DNA of 64,000 nucleotides from Plicaturopsis crispa FD-325 SS-3. Its lineage: Eukaryota > Basidiomycota > Agaricomycetes > Amylocorticiales > Amylocorticiaceae. Below are positions 32,372 through 44,068 of the stretch, piece after piece. Location: positions 1,144,743-1,208,742 of the forward strand of contig KN832560.1 in assembly GCA_000827205.1 (NCBI GenBank), written 5' to 3'. A model generated the notes under the pieces. The model was not told the origin of the DNA and searched no databases. It saw only the letters and a program-made list of their open reading frames with translations. The stretch's first letter is position 1; the number at the start of each line of letters is the position of its first letter. A program made the translations under genes and the position numbers.

Positions 32372-35300
32372 TCATTCTGCGTTAATGGGCGGCCTGTCCT
32401 GCTTCCTCCCCTTCACTGGCCACACCTCTGTCATGCTCTCCGCATCCCACACACGCCCACCCTTCACCACATACCGTATCTCCTTGCTCCTCGTCAGATC
32501 CCCGTGCACCAGGTCGACACCAGGTGGGTATACGAGGAAGTCCGCGAACTTGCCCGGAGAGAGGCTGCCGATTATGGGTTGCAGCCCAAGCGTAATTGCG
32601 GCATTGGACGTCGCGGCCTTGAGCACCTCGTAGTTGCTCAGGCCGCCCTGCTGGGCGAAGAAGATCTCTGCGTGGTAGTTGACGCCGAGCGGCGGTTCCC
32701 CGTGCGCGCCGATATGCGTACGCAGGCCCATGTCGACCATTTTGGCAACGGATGCGGATGTGTTGAGATATGCCCAGGCTAGAAAGCAGGGAAAATATAG
32801 TCAGTTCAGCGAAGAAAAGAAAAATCTCGAAGCGCACAATTCGCTGGCCGCGCTGTGCTTTCGGAAATAACCTCCAGGATATCGTGCCTCGTGAACCGTC
32901 GCAATCTAGGATCGGTTTCAATTGTAGGCACATCGTATGCGATTATTTGAATCGCTTACTTTGAATCGCTAGCGGGGTCGTGGGCCCAGACGAGCTGCTC
33001 GCCCCATGCACCTCCGTAATTGACTAAATGTGTCGGCGTAGAACCAGTTCCGCTCAGCGCATACAGGGTGAGGATATCATCGTAGAGGACGGGAACGGGT
33101 AGAGCGTGCTCGACAGTTGTCATGCCTGACGATTCGTGTAAGTCAGTGTTAACGAGACAACGAGCAATGCATTTGACCAACCGTCTACAATGTATGTCAG
33201 GTCCCAATCGTAATTCATGCCCTTATAACGGTCACTTTGTAAGTACTACTGGCAGTGCGAGACGGTAATGAGAACGCACTCCTTCGGGGACACAAAGCAT
33301 TGAGAGGTTTCTTGCAGCCAGCAGCAATCGCTGCCTCGACGCCCTATCAACGCCCTTGAGCATGCATGCAAGTAAAAATGGCAGCAACAAAATGTTACCT
33401 TGATGGTAAATTATAATTCTTGTATGAAAAGCTGGCTGGCCCGCCTTCTGCCTTGATCCTAATAAGAGCAGAACGCGCCTCGTCCATGTCGACGACGTCA
33501 TGGTGGTAGCCTGGTGCGCCTGCTCCGTAGATGATCTGCCCAGTCTGGAATATCCGCGGCCCGATGATCTGTCCACTTTCGACGCGCGAGCGCTCGGCGA
33601 AGGTGTTTACATTGTCTGCGCTGGGGCTAGAAATCGCGTGAACGTCAATATGTGCCAATGTCTACAGCAGGAGATAGAGGAGACGACGGACTTGTGAAGG
33701 GTAGTGACTCCGTACGCCAGGAACGTTTCCAGCTCCCAAGATGCCGCAGGGTACAGAGTCTCAAACCCGCCCCAATGAGCGTGCACGTCGATGAACCCAG
33801 GTACGATAAGCCCTACGGCACAACGGAGGGGTATCAGCATTTGCTCCAGTAGTCAGATCTGGGGATGGTGCGTACCACCGTGGGCATCGATCACGGATGC
33901 ACCGACAGGAACATTGAGGCTTCCATCCCGTAGGTTACCAATGGACTCGATGACCCCACCTCTTGTGACCAGGACGCCATCGGTGATGAGGTCGCCGTGC
34001 AGCTGTCCCGTCTCCATTGTCAGGATGGTCGCGTTCTTTATGACCAGCACGTCGGCGTCGGCGTCGGCGTTTGCATATCCAGACCCGACATGCTTGGACG
34101 CGTCTTGCTTAAGTAGGTGTAGGGACGTCGGATGCTTCACGACGACCTCCTGGAATGCGAGAAGATATCTCGTGCATGATATCCCGAAGTTGAGGGCATC
34201 ATCCTGGATTGCAGACGAGCACTTGCTGAGCTTCGAGACCTCCAGCGAGTGCAGGTAGGGGCCTAGAGGCGAGCAGAAGAATTGAGGGGCTGCATATGAT
34301 GAAATTGACTGAGTGGCTTACCAAGGAACCAGAGAAGCGTTTTCCCATCCTGGCTCCATGTAATGTCGTGTCCCCCATCCAAGCTCACTCGCGCCAGACC
34401 CTTTGTCGCGTTGCCAGGCCGACTCCACACCGCCTCACCCGGGAGGACATTTCCTCCAGGTGCAACATACACATTGAGGAAATCAACGAACGCGACATAC
34501 TCGGAGGTAGGCGATGAGACGGCAAGCTCGACAGAAGTTTCGCCTGTCGCGATCTCTTTGTGTGGGTATTCGCCTTCTGCCGTCGGAGCTGCACCGAAAT
34601 CGACTATGAACGACCGCGAGGACTGCTGCACGAGCAATTTCTTGTTTGTTTCGACGAAGTGCATCTTGAGGAGGTCGTCGACATCAATCTCGGACGGCAC
34701 AAAGTGCACGTTCTGGATCGTTATATGTGCGGAGGTGGGCTGGAACGTGATCTCGCCAATGTACAGGCCGGGATTGGCGGTAGCGACTATGTCCCCAGTG
34801 AGAAGATCCCCGCCCGTCTTCACGAATGCGAGCGTTCGGTGGTCGCCACTGCACGCACAGAGGATGGGCGAGTAATAGCGCCCCAGCGGAAGACCTGTGA
34901 TTTCCTGGGCAGTCTGCGATGTAAGATTGGCGAGCTCGAATGACGTGAAGTTCGTGTCGGACCACCGTGCGTGAAGGACGAGATCGGGAGCGCCACGGAC
35001 AAACGTCGGCGAGTAGTATGCCGCACCAGACTGCAGCACAGGTACCTTCTGGGCCGCAGCCTTCCCGACTGGCTGCACGTACGATACACCGGCCGCTTGG
35101 AAGACGACTGCGCTGCCGTCCTCGTTGGCCCTAAGCTCCTTGAAGGCGTACACCCTTTCCGTTTCAGCGCTCGATACCTCTTTAAGCTCTTGTGCGACTG
35201 CAGGCCCGTTGCTCCGCGTCTCCGCCAGCCGCTTCTCGATGTGCGCAGTGAACGCGATCGGGGACGGAGCGTGGGAGGACGACGCCGTTTTCTCCCCGCG

Positions 35301-36866
35301 CTCGTTTGTTTTGAGAGGGACGTGCCAGATTTGACCCGCAGCCCATATTATGACCGCATCGTCGGAAGGCGTGAAGGCGAATGAGGGATACGTTCCCATG
35401 GGCGCAGATACGGTGCTGAGGTCGTACGTGAGACCATGCCACACGTTGTGGATCGTGCCAGTCTCTAGATCTCTGAGGGGGCGGTCAATCTACGGCTCGT
35501 TCTTACGCGAGAAGACAAGAAATCGCTCACTTGACCACAAGCGCCTCTTTGTCCCTCACGCGCCTCACGAAAGCGAGCGTCTTTCCATCTCTTGATAGTT
35601 CCGGGCGGCTTGCACCGCCAGGCGCTGAGTTGACGAGTGTCTCCGTCTTACCGCTGGTAACATTGTGCGAGAATATGGCGTATATACCCGCGTGCACGTC
35701 TATTATTTCCGACAAGTCAGTTTACGGAAAACACAGGATACCCCCACGACATACCCTTGCTGTAGGAGAATGCTGAAGCGTCTGCCACATTCTTGGAATA
35801 AATCAACGTGTCATTTCCAGACCAGATGAACTGCTCAGGGCCGATTTGCTGGTCCCCATATTGCGCGGCGGTCCAGCCAGCGGGGAGACTGCGCCCGAGA
35901 AGACGTTTGCCACTTCCTGGCTCAATGACAGTGTCGACGGATGGGATGGAATACTCCCAACCTTCACCGGCACCCAGACTCCGGGAAGAGGTGTACCATT
36001 TCGTAGCGATGACCTTGTCCTCTGAGGGGTGGAAACGCGCATCGGACACCCAGCGATATGTCTCGTTGGTGACACGACGTGCTGAAGCATAACGAAGGGG
36101 TTTAAACATGAGCAAACGAGCAGAGAGACGAGTACGACATACCACTAGCTCTTCCTTCACGGACAAGCCTGCGATGGTTTCGCTCGGCCGTTTCTTTGAT
36201 GCCGCTTGCAAGCATACTCTCCTCGACTGCCTTGACCTCCAACGCCTCCTCCAAATCTGCGTCCACGGCTGAGTTAATTGGCCTCAAGTCCATGCTCTCA
36301 CATCCCTTCCATTCGGATATCCAAATGTTCTCCACACCCAGCTCTGCGTCGCTCCTGAAAACTATACGCGTCCCATCAGGGGAGAAGTGTGGGTCGGAGT
36401 CATGCGGGACGCCCAACAGGACCGGGACAGCCCTCGTTCTATCGTTCTGCGCGTCCAAATTCAGATACGCTTTCGCGGGGAGGCAGTACAGATCCCCAGC
36501 CATATCGAATACAATGTCGCCCGTTCTAGGGTGCACGTCAAGCCGCAACCAGGTTCCTTCCGTCACGTCATACTCAAAGGTCCGGGTGTATGGGAAATCA
36601 GTCGATATGTCCCATGACGTTGGCGGGCGCAGCGGCCATATGTTGTCCTGCCATTCCGAAGCTGGATCACCAGAGCTGGCATAGCTTGGTTGCGTGAAAG
36701 ACGAGGAGTAGGTGAGGAATGAAAGAGTTATCGCGGCAGAGAGGGCCAATATTAATAGGACTTTGAGCTGCGCGAATCTGTGCCTGTTTCCGCCGTGTAA
36801 TTTCGTGGCTTCCACATACAGCGCTGACGCGGGTGGCTTGGAGCTGCTAGCTTCGCCTTTCTGCAT
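32372..36866 (-). CDS. Membrane-anchored TolB-like beta-propeller fused to an amidohydrolase
   Basis: Large multi-exon minus-strand gene. The start is the ATG at 36866. A short cytosolic head is followed by one membrane span (LKVLLILALSAAITLSFLTY), so a type II anchor is likely. Next come PD40/TolB-like repeats (DPHFSPDGTRIVFRSDAELG, SRPELSRDGKTLAFVRR, HDITWSQDGKTLLWFLG) over 36.7-34.3 kb. The C-terminal third is an amidohydrolase barrel: VLVIKNATILTME, the metal-binding HxH in GFIDVHAHWGG, then VEHALP and THIGAHGEPPLGVNYHAE, and the composite-domain end LGSLSPGKFADFLVYPPG. The same fusion exists in bacterial proteins annotated as amidohydrolases with a propeller; the substrate is not known. 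Long exons are clear, but several short introns between 32.7 and 33.8 kb were not all placed. Confidence 0.8.
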
Positions 36867-37799
36867 TCTTGTAGAGCGAAACAACGACCTGGGAAAGCGC
36901 CAATCGTTGTACCGAGACTCTCAGTGCGAGTCCGCAGTGCAGCCACTGCTACGAATCCTGCTAGTCAATGGTCAATTACAATGTTTCAATTATCACATAG
37001 AATAAGGTACTTGCTTTCCACAGCCTGAGCACACTGCAGTCTTGACGATGACTCGGTAAGCCTTTCGAGTCGAAGAGGATGGTCGTTTCAGTAGAGTTTC
37101 CTGCTAGTTGGCGGAGTTCCTGACCGCGCGGGTCGCTGTGAATCTCGTCGGCCCGACTTGGAACACGACTTTCACCAGCTTTCACCTCGACTTCAACGTG
37201 ACGAATCCTTTGCGCGCCCTTAGGCGACATCTAGACTGGGTTGCCGTCCTATTTCTACATCGTGAAACACTGGCATATGAGCGAGAACAGCAGGACGGGG
37301 CTGTTGAGCGGCCGGTTGTGCGATGGCGGAGGCAGACGTATAATGGCAATCGTATGTTCATTCCGTTCAGTTGAGATTATCGCTTGTTGACTGCGTCCAT
37401 AGCATCTCTAGAACTCTCTGTCTCTCAGAGCAAACTGCATGCCCACAGTGTGTGACTCTCGGCCTGCAATCGCAGGACGGCATAGCCCTCTCGTTCGTAG
37501 CAAACTTGGCTGAAAATACCATCCTGCGTCATGGAAGGCCCACCATGCGGATGCTCAATGTTTCCCTCCGCTTGGGTCGTGCGCGGCGACCTCGATATCG
37601 GCACCACAGACGATTGGGCTCCTTGTCCTCGTCTACGCGTCTTTGCAAAGACCACTTGAATTCCTCTTCCGACCTCGAACGCACAGCAGAAAATAACTTG
37701 CTTCTAATCGGTCAACCCACGAAGGCGGCTATGACACGGTGTCACGAGTACAGCGCTCTACCTCCAGTCAACTTGCATCGCATCCAACGTCTTCAGTCA
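36867..37799. other. Intergenic region upstream of the amidohydrolase gene
   Basis: A frame running 37371-38249 looks unlike coding sequence in its first half. No gene is supported before about 37.8 kb. Confidence 0.35.
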
Positions 37800-39081
37800 T
37801 GCGTCCCCCTGCTCTCCAGAGCGCCCATAATTTTCCCCGATCTCACGGTGAATATTGGCAGTGCCTTTGCCCTCATGGCCGGGACAACTTTTGGCAGCGG
37901 CAACATCGTTGCCACTTTATGGTGTACAATGTGGCTTCAGGCGGCTACGCAGACGGCTTTGCTTGCAACCCTTGGCGTTCTTGTCAAATGTCCTTGCACA
38001 AGTTCCCCGAGCTCTCGAGTCAGCGTCCAAATTTCTTCGACGACGCAAACATCGTCCACGGTGGATCTTATCCGTCCAATGACATTCTATCTCGTCGTGA
38101 ACACGTTCGCCCTGGTACCTCCTTCTTGCCCTGAAGACTCGACCCTTGGACTCCGTAGGAGTGGGTGCCGCGCTTCTGTATCGTATCGCCATCGAATTTG
38201 TTTTGGGAGTGACCGCTCATCGTCCGCCCAACGCCCACTGGCACTATAGCGGCGTTTCCCTCGACGCTGCCTCGCGGCGCATAGTAGCTATAATCTGGCA
38301 GTGACCGCATGGTACATATCCAAGCATTTATAAGTACGCGGGAATGGATCTCAGGCGCTGGCATTACACTGATTGCCGGATTATATGCAGATGCTCTTGC
38401 TGTCAGTGCTCCGTACGAGTTTGTTTTATTGAGCGCTGTTCAGTGCGATATGCACGCCGCGACTGCCGCAGTATCTTGGCTGCTTGTGTATACATACGCT
38501 TGCGCTGCTTATCGCTGCAGAATTCCATCAGTTTGCCTCCGGCCTCCCGTCCATCGACATCAATCGTGAGTAGGACCGCAGTTCAATCGCTCATTACTTT
38601 AGTTGATCGCTTGCAATGCGCTGCTCTTTTGGACTTGGATTGGTTAACGTTCTCCTCGACTTGGTGTGCTAAGTTTTGCTATCAGGTCTAAGAAAATGCT
38701 ACCTGACATGTCTGCTATCCATAGATATTCCCTATGGACTGTTTCGCCCTCCGAGGGAAATTCGGCCAAACATTCGTGGAATCCATGCGGTACATACTGT
38801 GCGCTTCTGCTTATCCTTCGGTAGTGCCTGTGCCAGTATGACTCTAGAACTACCCAACGTATGTACCTGATTGCCTCAATCTTCTCTGCAAGTTATTATC
38901 AGCATCGAAAGATAAGGCGCCTTCGAAGGGCGGCCTGACATCTGAGAGGCTGAGACTGCGAGCACGGAACGCTGGTCAAGTTGATGATCAATTCTGCAGT
39001 GCGTTTACCGATTGCGGACGGGCAGCAAACCAAACCAGCACGGAAATCGAGCAAGCACTTGGATTCAAGATACAAGAATAA
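37800..39081 (+). pseudogene. Probable relic (or poorly modelled gene) of a multi-pass membrane protein, DUF6534-like
   Basis: Scattered pieces in order on the plus strand resemble the seven-span DUF6534 family of basidiomycetes. They are FPDLTVNIGSAFALMAGTTF at the start, IEFVLGVTAH-like and WISGAGITLIAGLYADAL spans in the middle, and SRTAVQSLITLVDRL where the family has SRTGF..TDSLI..L. The final exon reads DKAPSKGGLTSERLRLRARN and ends FKIQE at 39081. The pieces sit in different frames and I could not find splice sites that join them all, so the gene is probably decayed. The last exon alone has good coding character. Confidence 0.35.
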
Positions 39082-39128
39082 TAAGTCTACCCGGGCAGAC
39101 GGGCGGTACATGTACTTTTCGAATTGAC

Positions 39129-40349
39129 TCAGTACTGTGGAGGCGGTTGAGGCATACCAAGAGGTGGCGGAGGCATCATGCCGGGCATGCCTTGCGCGAA
39201 TCCCGGGGGTGGTGGAGGCGGGTATCCCGCTTGGGGATTATACATCTGCATATTGGGCGGGGGTGGGGGCATGCCCATGCCCATACCCATTCCCATCGGC
39301 ATTCCCCCCATATGCATGGGCATGCCTTGCGGCATGATCGTCTGCTGTGGTGTGAAACCGGGAGGCGGAGCGGGTTGTGCGAGGGCACCTGCGAATTGGC
39401 CTTGATAACCCTGGTACCCGGGCATGGGTGGCCGGGCCCCAAAAGCCATGGGTGCTGGTGGAGGTCGTGCCCCGACAGGAAGGGCATTGTTTTTCCGTGC
39501 TTGGGCTGCGAGGAGACGTTCTGCTGGCGTGCCGTGCCGTTCGCCTTTGCCGTCTTTTTTGAATGCGTATTGAACGGTAATAGCTTTGTTCATGAGGAAT
39601 TGACCGTTCATAGACTCAATTGCTGCGTCGGACGATTCGAAGTCTGTGTAGGCGACAAATCCATAGCCTTTCGACTTTCCAGAGCTTGGGTCGCGAGCAA
39701 TCTATCGAAGAGCGATGAAGACACGAGTGAAGCTAAGCTAGGGGGAAGTACGGACCTTTGCTGTTGTTGCCATTACACCAAACGCACTGAACGTGTCATA
39801 TAGCAGCCGTTCGTCAACGTTTTCGTCCAGGCTCCCGATGAAAAGATTGGCGCCAACATCAAGCTGCTTTTTGTCCGAGGACGCCTAAGGAAAGCAACGG
39901 TGCGTCAGTATCGGCTGCAAGACGTCCAAGGATCGACGTGTGCTATCCACGGCGCCTCTGCTAGTGACCTGTGACGAACCTTGTTAACCCTTATGGGCTT
40001 TCCCCAGAGTTTAATCTGATTCATGATCTTACATGCATATTCCGCGTCCTCCTCTGTCAAAAACTCGCAGAACCCGTAACCCTGATGCGCCATAGAGATA
40101 CGGTCCTTGGGAAGGTGCACGTTGACTGGCCATCCGGGCAACGTCAGAATAGCAAGCCGTAAGACAGGCTACGAACGCACCGACTGGGCCTGCCTGCAAC
40201 ATCAACTCCCAAACGAGCGCGTCCGTACACCGTTCGTCAAGGTTTCCCTTCATGATTTGATGCAGTTAGTTGCGCCTGTGTAAGGAGTAGCTCGTACACA
40301 CCAGATAGACCGTAGCCTCCTGATTTCTATCATCTTGGGGGCGCGACAT
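39129..40349 (-). CDS. Splicing factor 3b subunit 4 (SF3B4/Hsh49-like)
   Basis: Minus-strand gene. The start is the ATG at 40349, with exon 1 (40349-40302) reading [19 protein letters not shown]1 continues [42 protein letters not shown] and [20 protein letters not shown], and is followed by the linker [23 protein letters not shown]2 is [19 protein letters not shown], then [20 protein letters not shown] and [20 protein letters not shown]. The tail is Pro/Gly/Met-rich, ending [13 protein letters not shown]. These features and their order are those of SF3B4, part of the U2 snRNP SF3b complex that contacts pre-mRNA upstream of the branch point. Several exons are joined by GT-AG introns. Confidence 0.93.
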
Positions 40350-41161
40350 TGTGAAGTGCAAAGTTGGACGTTGACAGTGTAAGGCAAAGTTCAAACTGCT
40401 TCAGCCACAATTTTGCTGTACTGTATTTGGCTTAGGTGGCGCATTGCTTTATTGGCAGCGGTTCTCGAAACAAGCATTGTCATTTCTTGCTCTCTCTTTC
40501 CTTCTCTCTCGGGCTTGTCTCGGGCTGTTTTTTGTTCAGCTAGCGCCTTGTTTTACCTTCGAACTGTCCTAGAAACGCTGCGTCGAGCTGTCAATGCTCC
40601 ACTTTGCCAGGCAGTTTGTGCTACTTCCTTGATTGGTTGGACCTTCCAAGGCGCTCTTCTGGCGCCACCCTGATTTCTGGTCGCATTCGTCATTTCGCCA
40701 GGACCTGACGCCCCAAAATTACGAACACACCGCGAACGTTCGATGTCGGTTTGACAAAACTGAAAACATAGCGAGCAGGTTGTTCTGCTGCTCCTGGCAG
40801 CCTGCATGTTACCCAATATACGCCCCACCAATAATATCAGTCACCTCGGGGTTACCTCGAGGCTCGTCGATAGTACGGTTCTTTCACGGAGATTGCACTC
40901 CCTGGACGTATAGGTGCCTTCTCTACGCCTTCCCGTCGGCTGAATCAGACGTCAGGACGCCCAAGGCTGGTTCGTTTTTCCCATGGGCCGGTTTTGCCAG
41001 AAACGAGTCGAACGCGTTGTTTCCGATTGAGCACAGGATATACGTAACTCCCGGGAAAGATAAAGGCGCGGCCTCATTTCCCCTTCAACTTTTTCATTGT
41101 CCATTTCCCGTTGACCGCTCCTCTCCCAACGACTTGTGCCTGCTAGAATTCGACGACCACG
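40350..41161. other. Divergent intergenic region between SF3B4 and the small secreted peptide gene
   Basis: A long open frame at 40633-41298 lacks coding character and overlaps the secreted-peptide gene out of frame. The 60 bases before 41162 are pyrimidine-rich (CTTCAACTTTTTCATTG onward), as in many basidiomycete core promoters. Confidence 0.45.
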
Positions 41162-41433
41162 ATGTACTCCCGTGCCCTCCTCGTCCTTTTCTCTCTCCTT
41201 TGCCTGGCCATGCTCGCTTCCGCGAGCCCGTCCCCCGTGAAGGCTCTCAAACAGGCGAAGTTAACGCGCGGCGGTCCTTCCCCCGTCAAGCGTGCTGAGG
41301 ATCACCACCCGTCCGCGAAGTGAGGAATCACGCGCATATTGCCACTACCTCGCCGCTAACCCCGCCTTTTGTCTCCAGCGTTGCCAAACGGAACCCTGCG
41401 CCTTCCAAGCGTGCCGGGCCTTCCCCCGTGTGA
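41162..41433 (+). CDS. Small secreted repeat peptide precursor with Lys-Arg sites (70 aa)
   Basis: Two exons (41162-41319, 41379-41433), intron 59 bp with GTGAGG...CTCCAG. The protein begins with a strong signal peptide (MYSRALLVLFSLLCLAMLAS). The rest is tiny and repetitive: ASPSPVK, then GGPSPVKRAEDHH, NVAKRNPAPSKR and finally AGPSPV at the C-terminus. The phrase PSPV occurs three times and Lys-Arg three times (VKR, AKR, SKR), the cleavage pair for the Golgi protease kexin. This resembles the design of kexin-processed secreted peptides and some ribosomal peptide precursors of fungi. A GTGAGT at 41430 offers an alternative splice to a short third exon ending at 41496 (tail PSPVPRK). There are no cysteines. 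The peptide, its fate and any partner enzymes are unknown. Confidence 0.6.
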
Positions 41434-42303
41434 GTACAGTATGGCTGTGCGGCGGATATCGTTTCTTACCGTGGCTGCCGTAGTCCCCGGAAGTAAAGCG
41501 CTCGCTTACTCCTTACGTTGAGCGACTGATACCTACGCCATGCTCATCCATGTGAGTGCCACGCCGCCTACAGCCTTAGCCGTGAACGTACACTCATGCA
41601 ACGCCGCAGTCCTTTTTATTAGACATTCGCAACCATGAGCACCCTCTATTCGTATAATTTCTTGACCGTGCATCTTCTTTCGCCTTCGCTATGCACCATT
41701 ACACGGACAGCACTATTTAGACAATTAGACTTTTGGCTGGAGATTCTACTATTGCAAAATGGCGGAATGACGATTTATATATGGGACTTCTATCCAAATG
41801 GGAGATATTGACATGGTCAGGTGTCCATCCAAGGCAGATGTGCCCGTGATAGTTACGACCTTCAACGCCTGAGAGCGAATCGCAAGCAATATTAATTGCA
41901 AATTTCACGCGATGGGCCATGCGATGTCAGTCAGCTGCAGCTGGTGTACGATGTGGATGCCCGGATTCCAGCCATCTCCAGCACAAACTTGTCTCGCGAT
42001 ATTGGACCATGGCGTCCTGCAGGACCTCATTAATTCAAAGTGTTTGGAGTCCACCATATCCCAAATCTCCCAACAATACGCATACAAGAGAAAAATGGAA
42101 AACATGGCGGGGGGTCCCAAGAACCGTCTTGCCTACAGCTAGATGTCTCCCGAAGAAGTGTATGAGCCAACAAGATAGGCAGGGTGGACAATATGCGAAG
42201 TTAAGTGGGAAGCAGATAGGAGAGTGGAAAGAAAGTGAATGGGATATATGGGCAATCGGGCGTAGAGAGATCGTAAGCAACGGTGGAGGATGAGAGAAAC
42301 CCC
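41434..42303. other. Intergenic region between the small peptide gene and CDC42
   Basis: No supported gene. The right part is the 3' UTR side of CDC42. Confidence 0.4.
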
Positions 42304-43124
<821 letters not shown>

Positions 43125-44068
43125 ATGCTTTGAGGAATTTGACAAGGGCTAAGGACTAGGATCGGGCGAGCTGAGAAAGCAGATGCATAGCAGAGTATGA
43201 GCGTGCGCCCTATGTCTGCAGCTAATAGCTAGCGTGACACCGTGCTGTATCGAGCCTGCCATGACTTTTGCGTGGCAACCGCGCCTCCACGGCAGTACTC
43301 TTACACCCGGCGTGCACGATGTAAAAAACTCACAGTCAAAGGACGCGAAGCAAAGTGCCGCGACGAATTACGCTGGTAGGCGTAACGGGGACGTTGGAGA
43401 TATGTAGATCGCTTTCAAACCAGAACACGGTTCTACTTGGTGGACCTGGGGTAGAATCAAGTCGATACGAGGAGCTGTCAAGCGCTAGACAAGTGCGAAG
43501 ATCCAAGCGAGACGTACAAGACGAAAAGCGATATCGTGCACAACGAAGCCGGGAACGAAAGTCAAGGGGAGAGAGCAGTCTCGGACAGTCTGTGCCTCAA
43601 GGCGGTCGTTGCAACAACCTGATTCTGCGCGTTGGCGGTGTGGCGCAGAACAAATACCGGTAAATACGTCTGCTGATCACTTCTTTTATTTTCATCAAAT
43701 TTTCATAAAACTTTTCCGGGGTAGAGCTGGCGTCTACTATTCACCCCAGATAATACGCACAACAGCGCTACATACGGCTACAGAATATGTACGGTAAGGT
43801 ACCAAGACAGATTACAGGTAGTGGGTTGCACGAATTAGCCGCAGATACGCTTCAAAAATCAAGCGAGTAGTAGTATGGTAGATAACCTGCCATATGCGTC
43901 AGCATTGCAGCACTTATAGCGCCTTAAAACCGCTCACCTCATGATCCTAGTATCGGCGGTTGAGCCCACCAATAGAGGTGACCGTGCTTGGTTCCAGTGA
44001 CCAAGCAAGCACTCGTTTTAAGTGAGCCACGATCAAATGTCTGCATGGGAATCGTATCAGCGACAAGT
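43125..44068. other. Intergenic region, CDC42 promoter and 3' side of the WD40 gene
   Basis: 944 bp with no supported gene on either strand. Confidence 0.4.

Noticed and set aside
37371-38249. 292-codon plus-strand frame
   Set aside because: Only its middle resembles a membrane protein family; the rest is Ser/Arg noise, so it is not a gene by itself.
40633-41298. 221-codon plus-strand frame overlapping the small peptide gene
   Set aside because: It has no domain and is out of frame with the signal peptide and repeats, which explain the region better.
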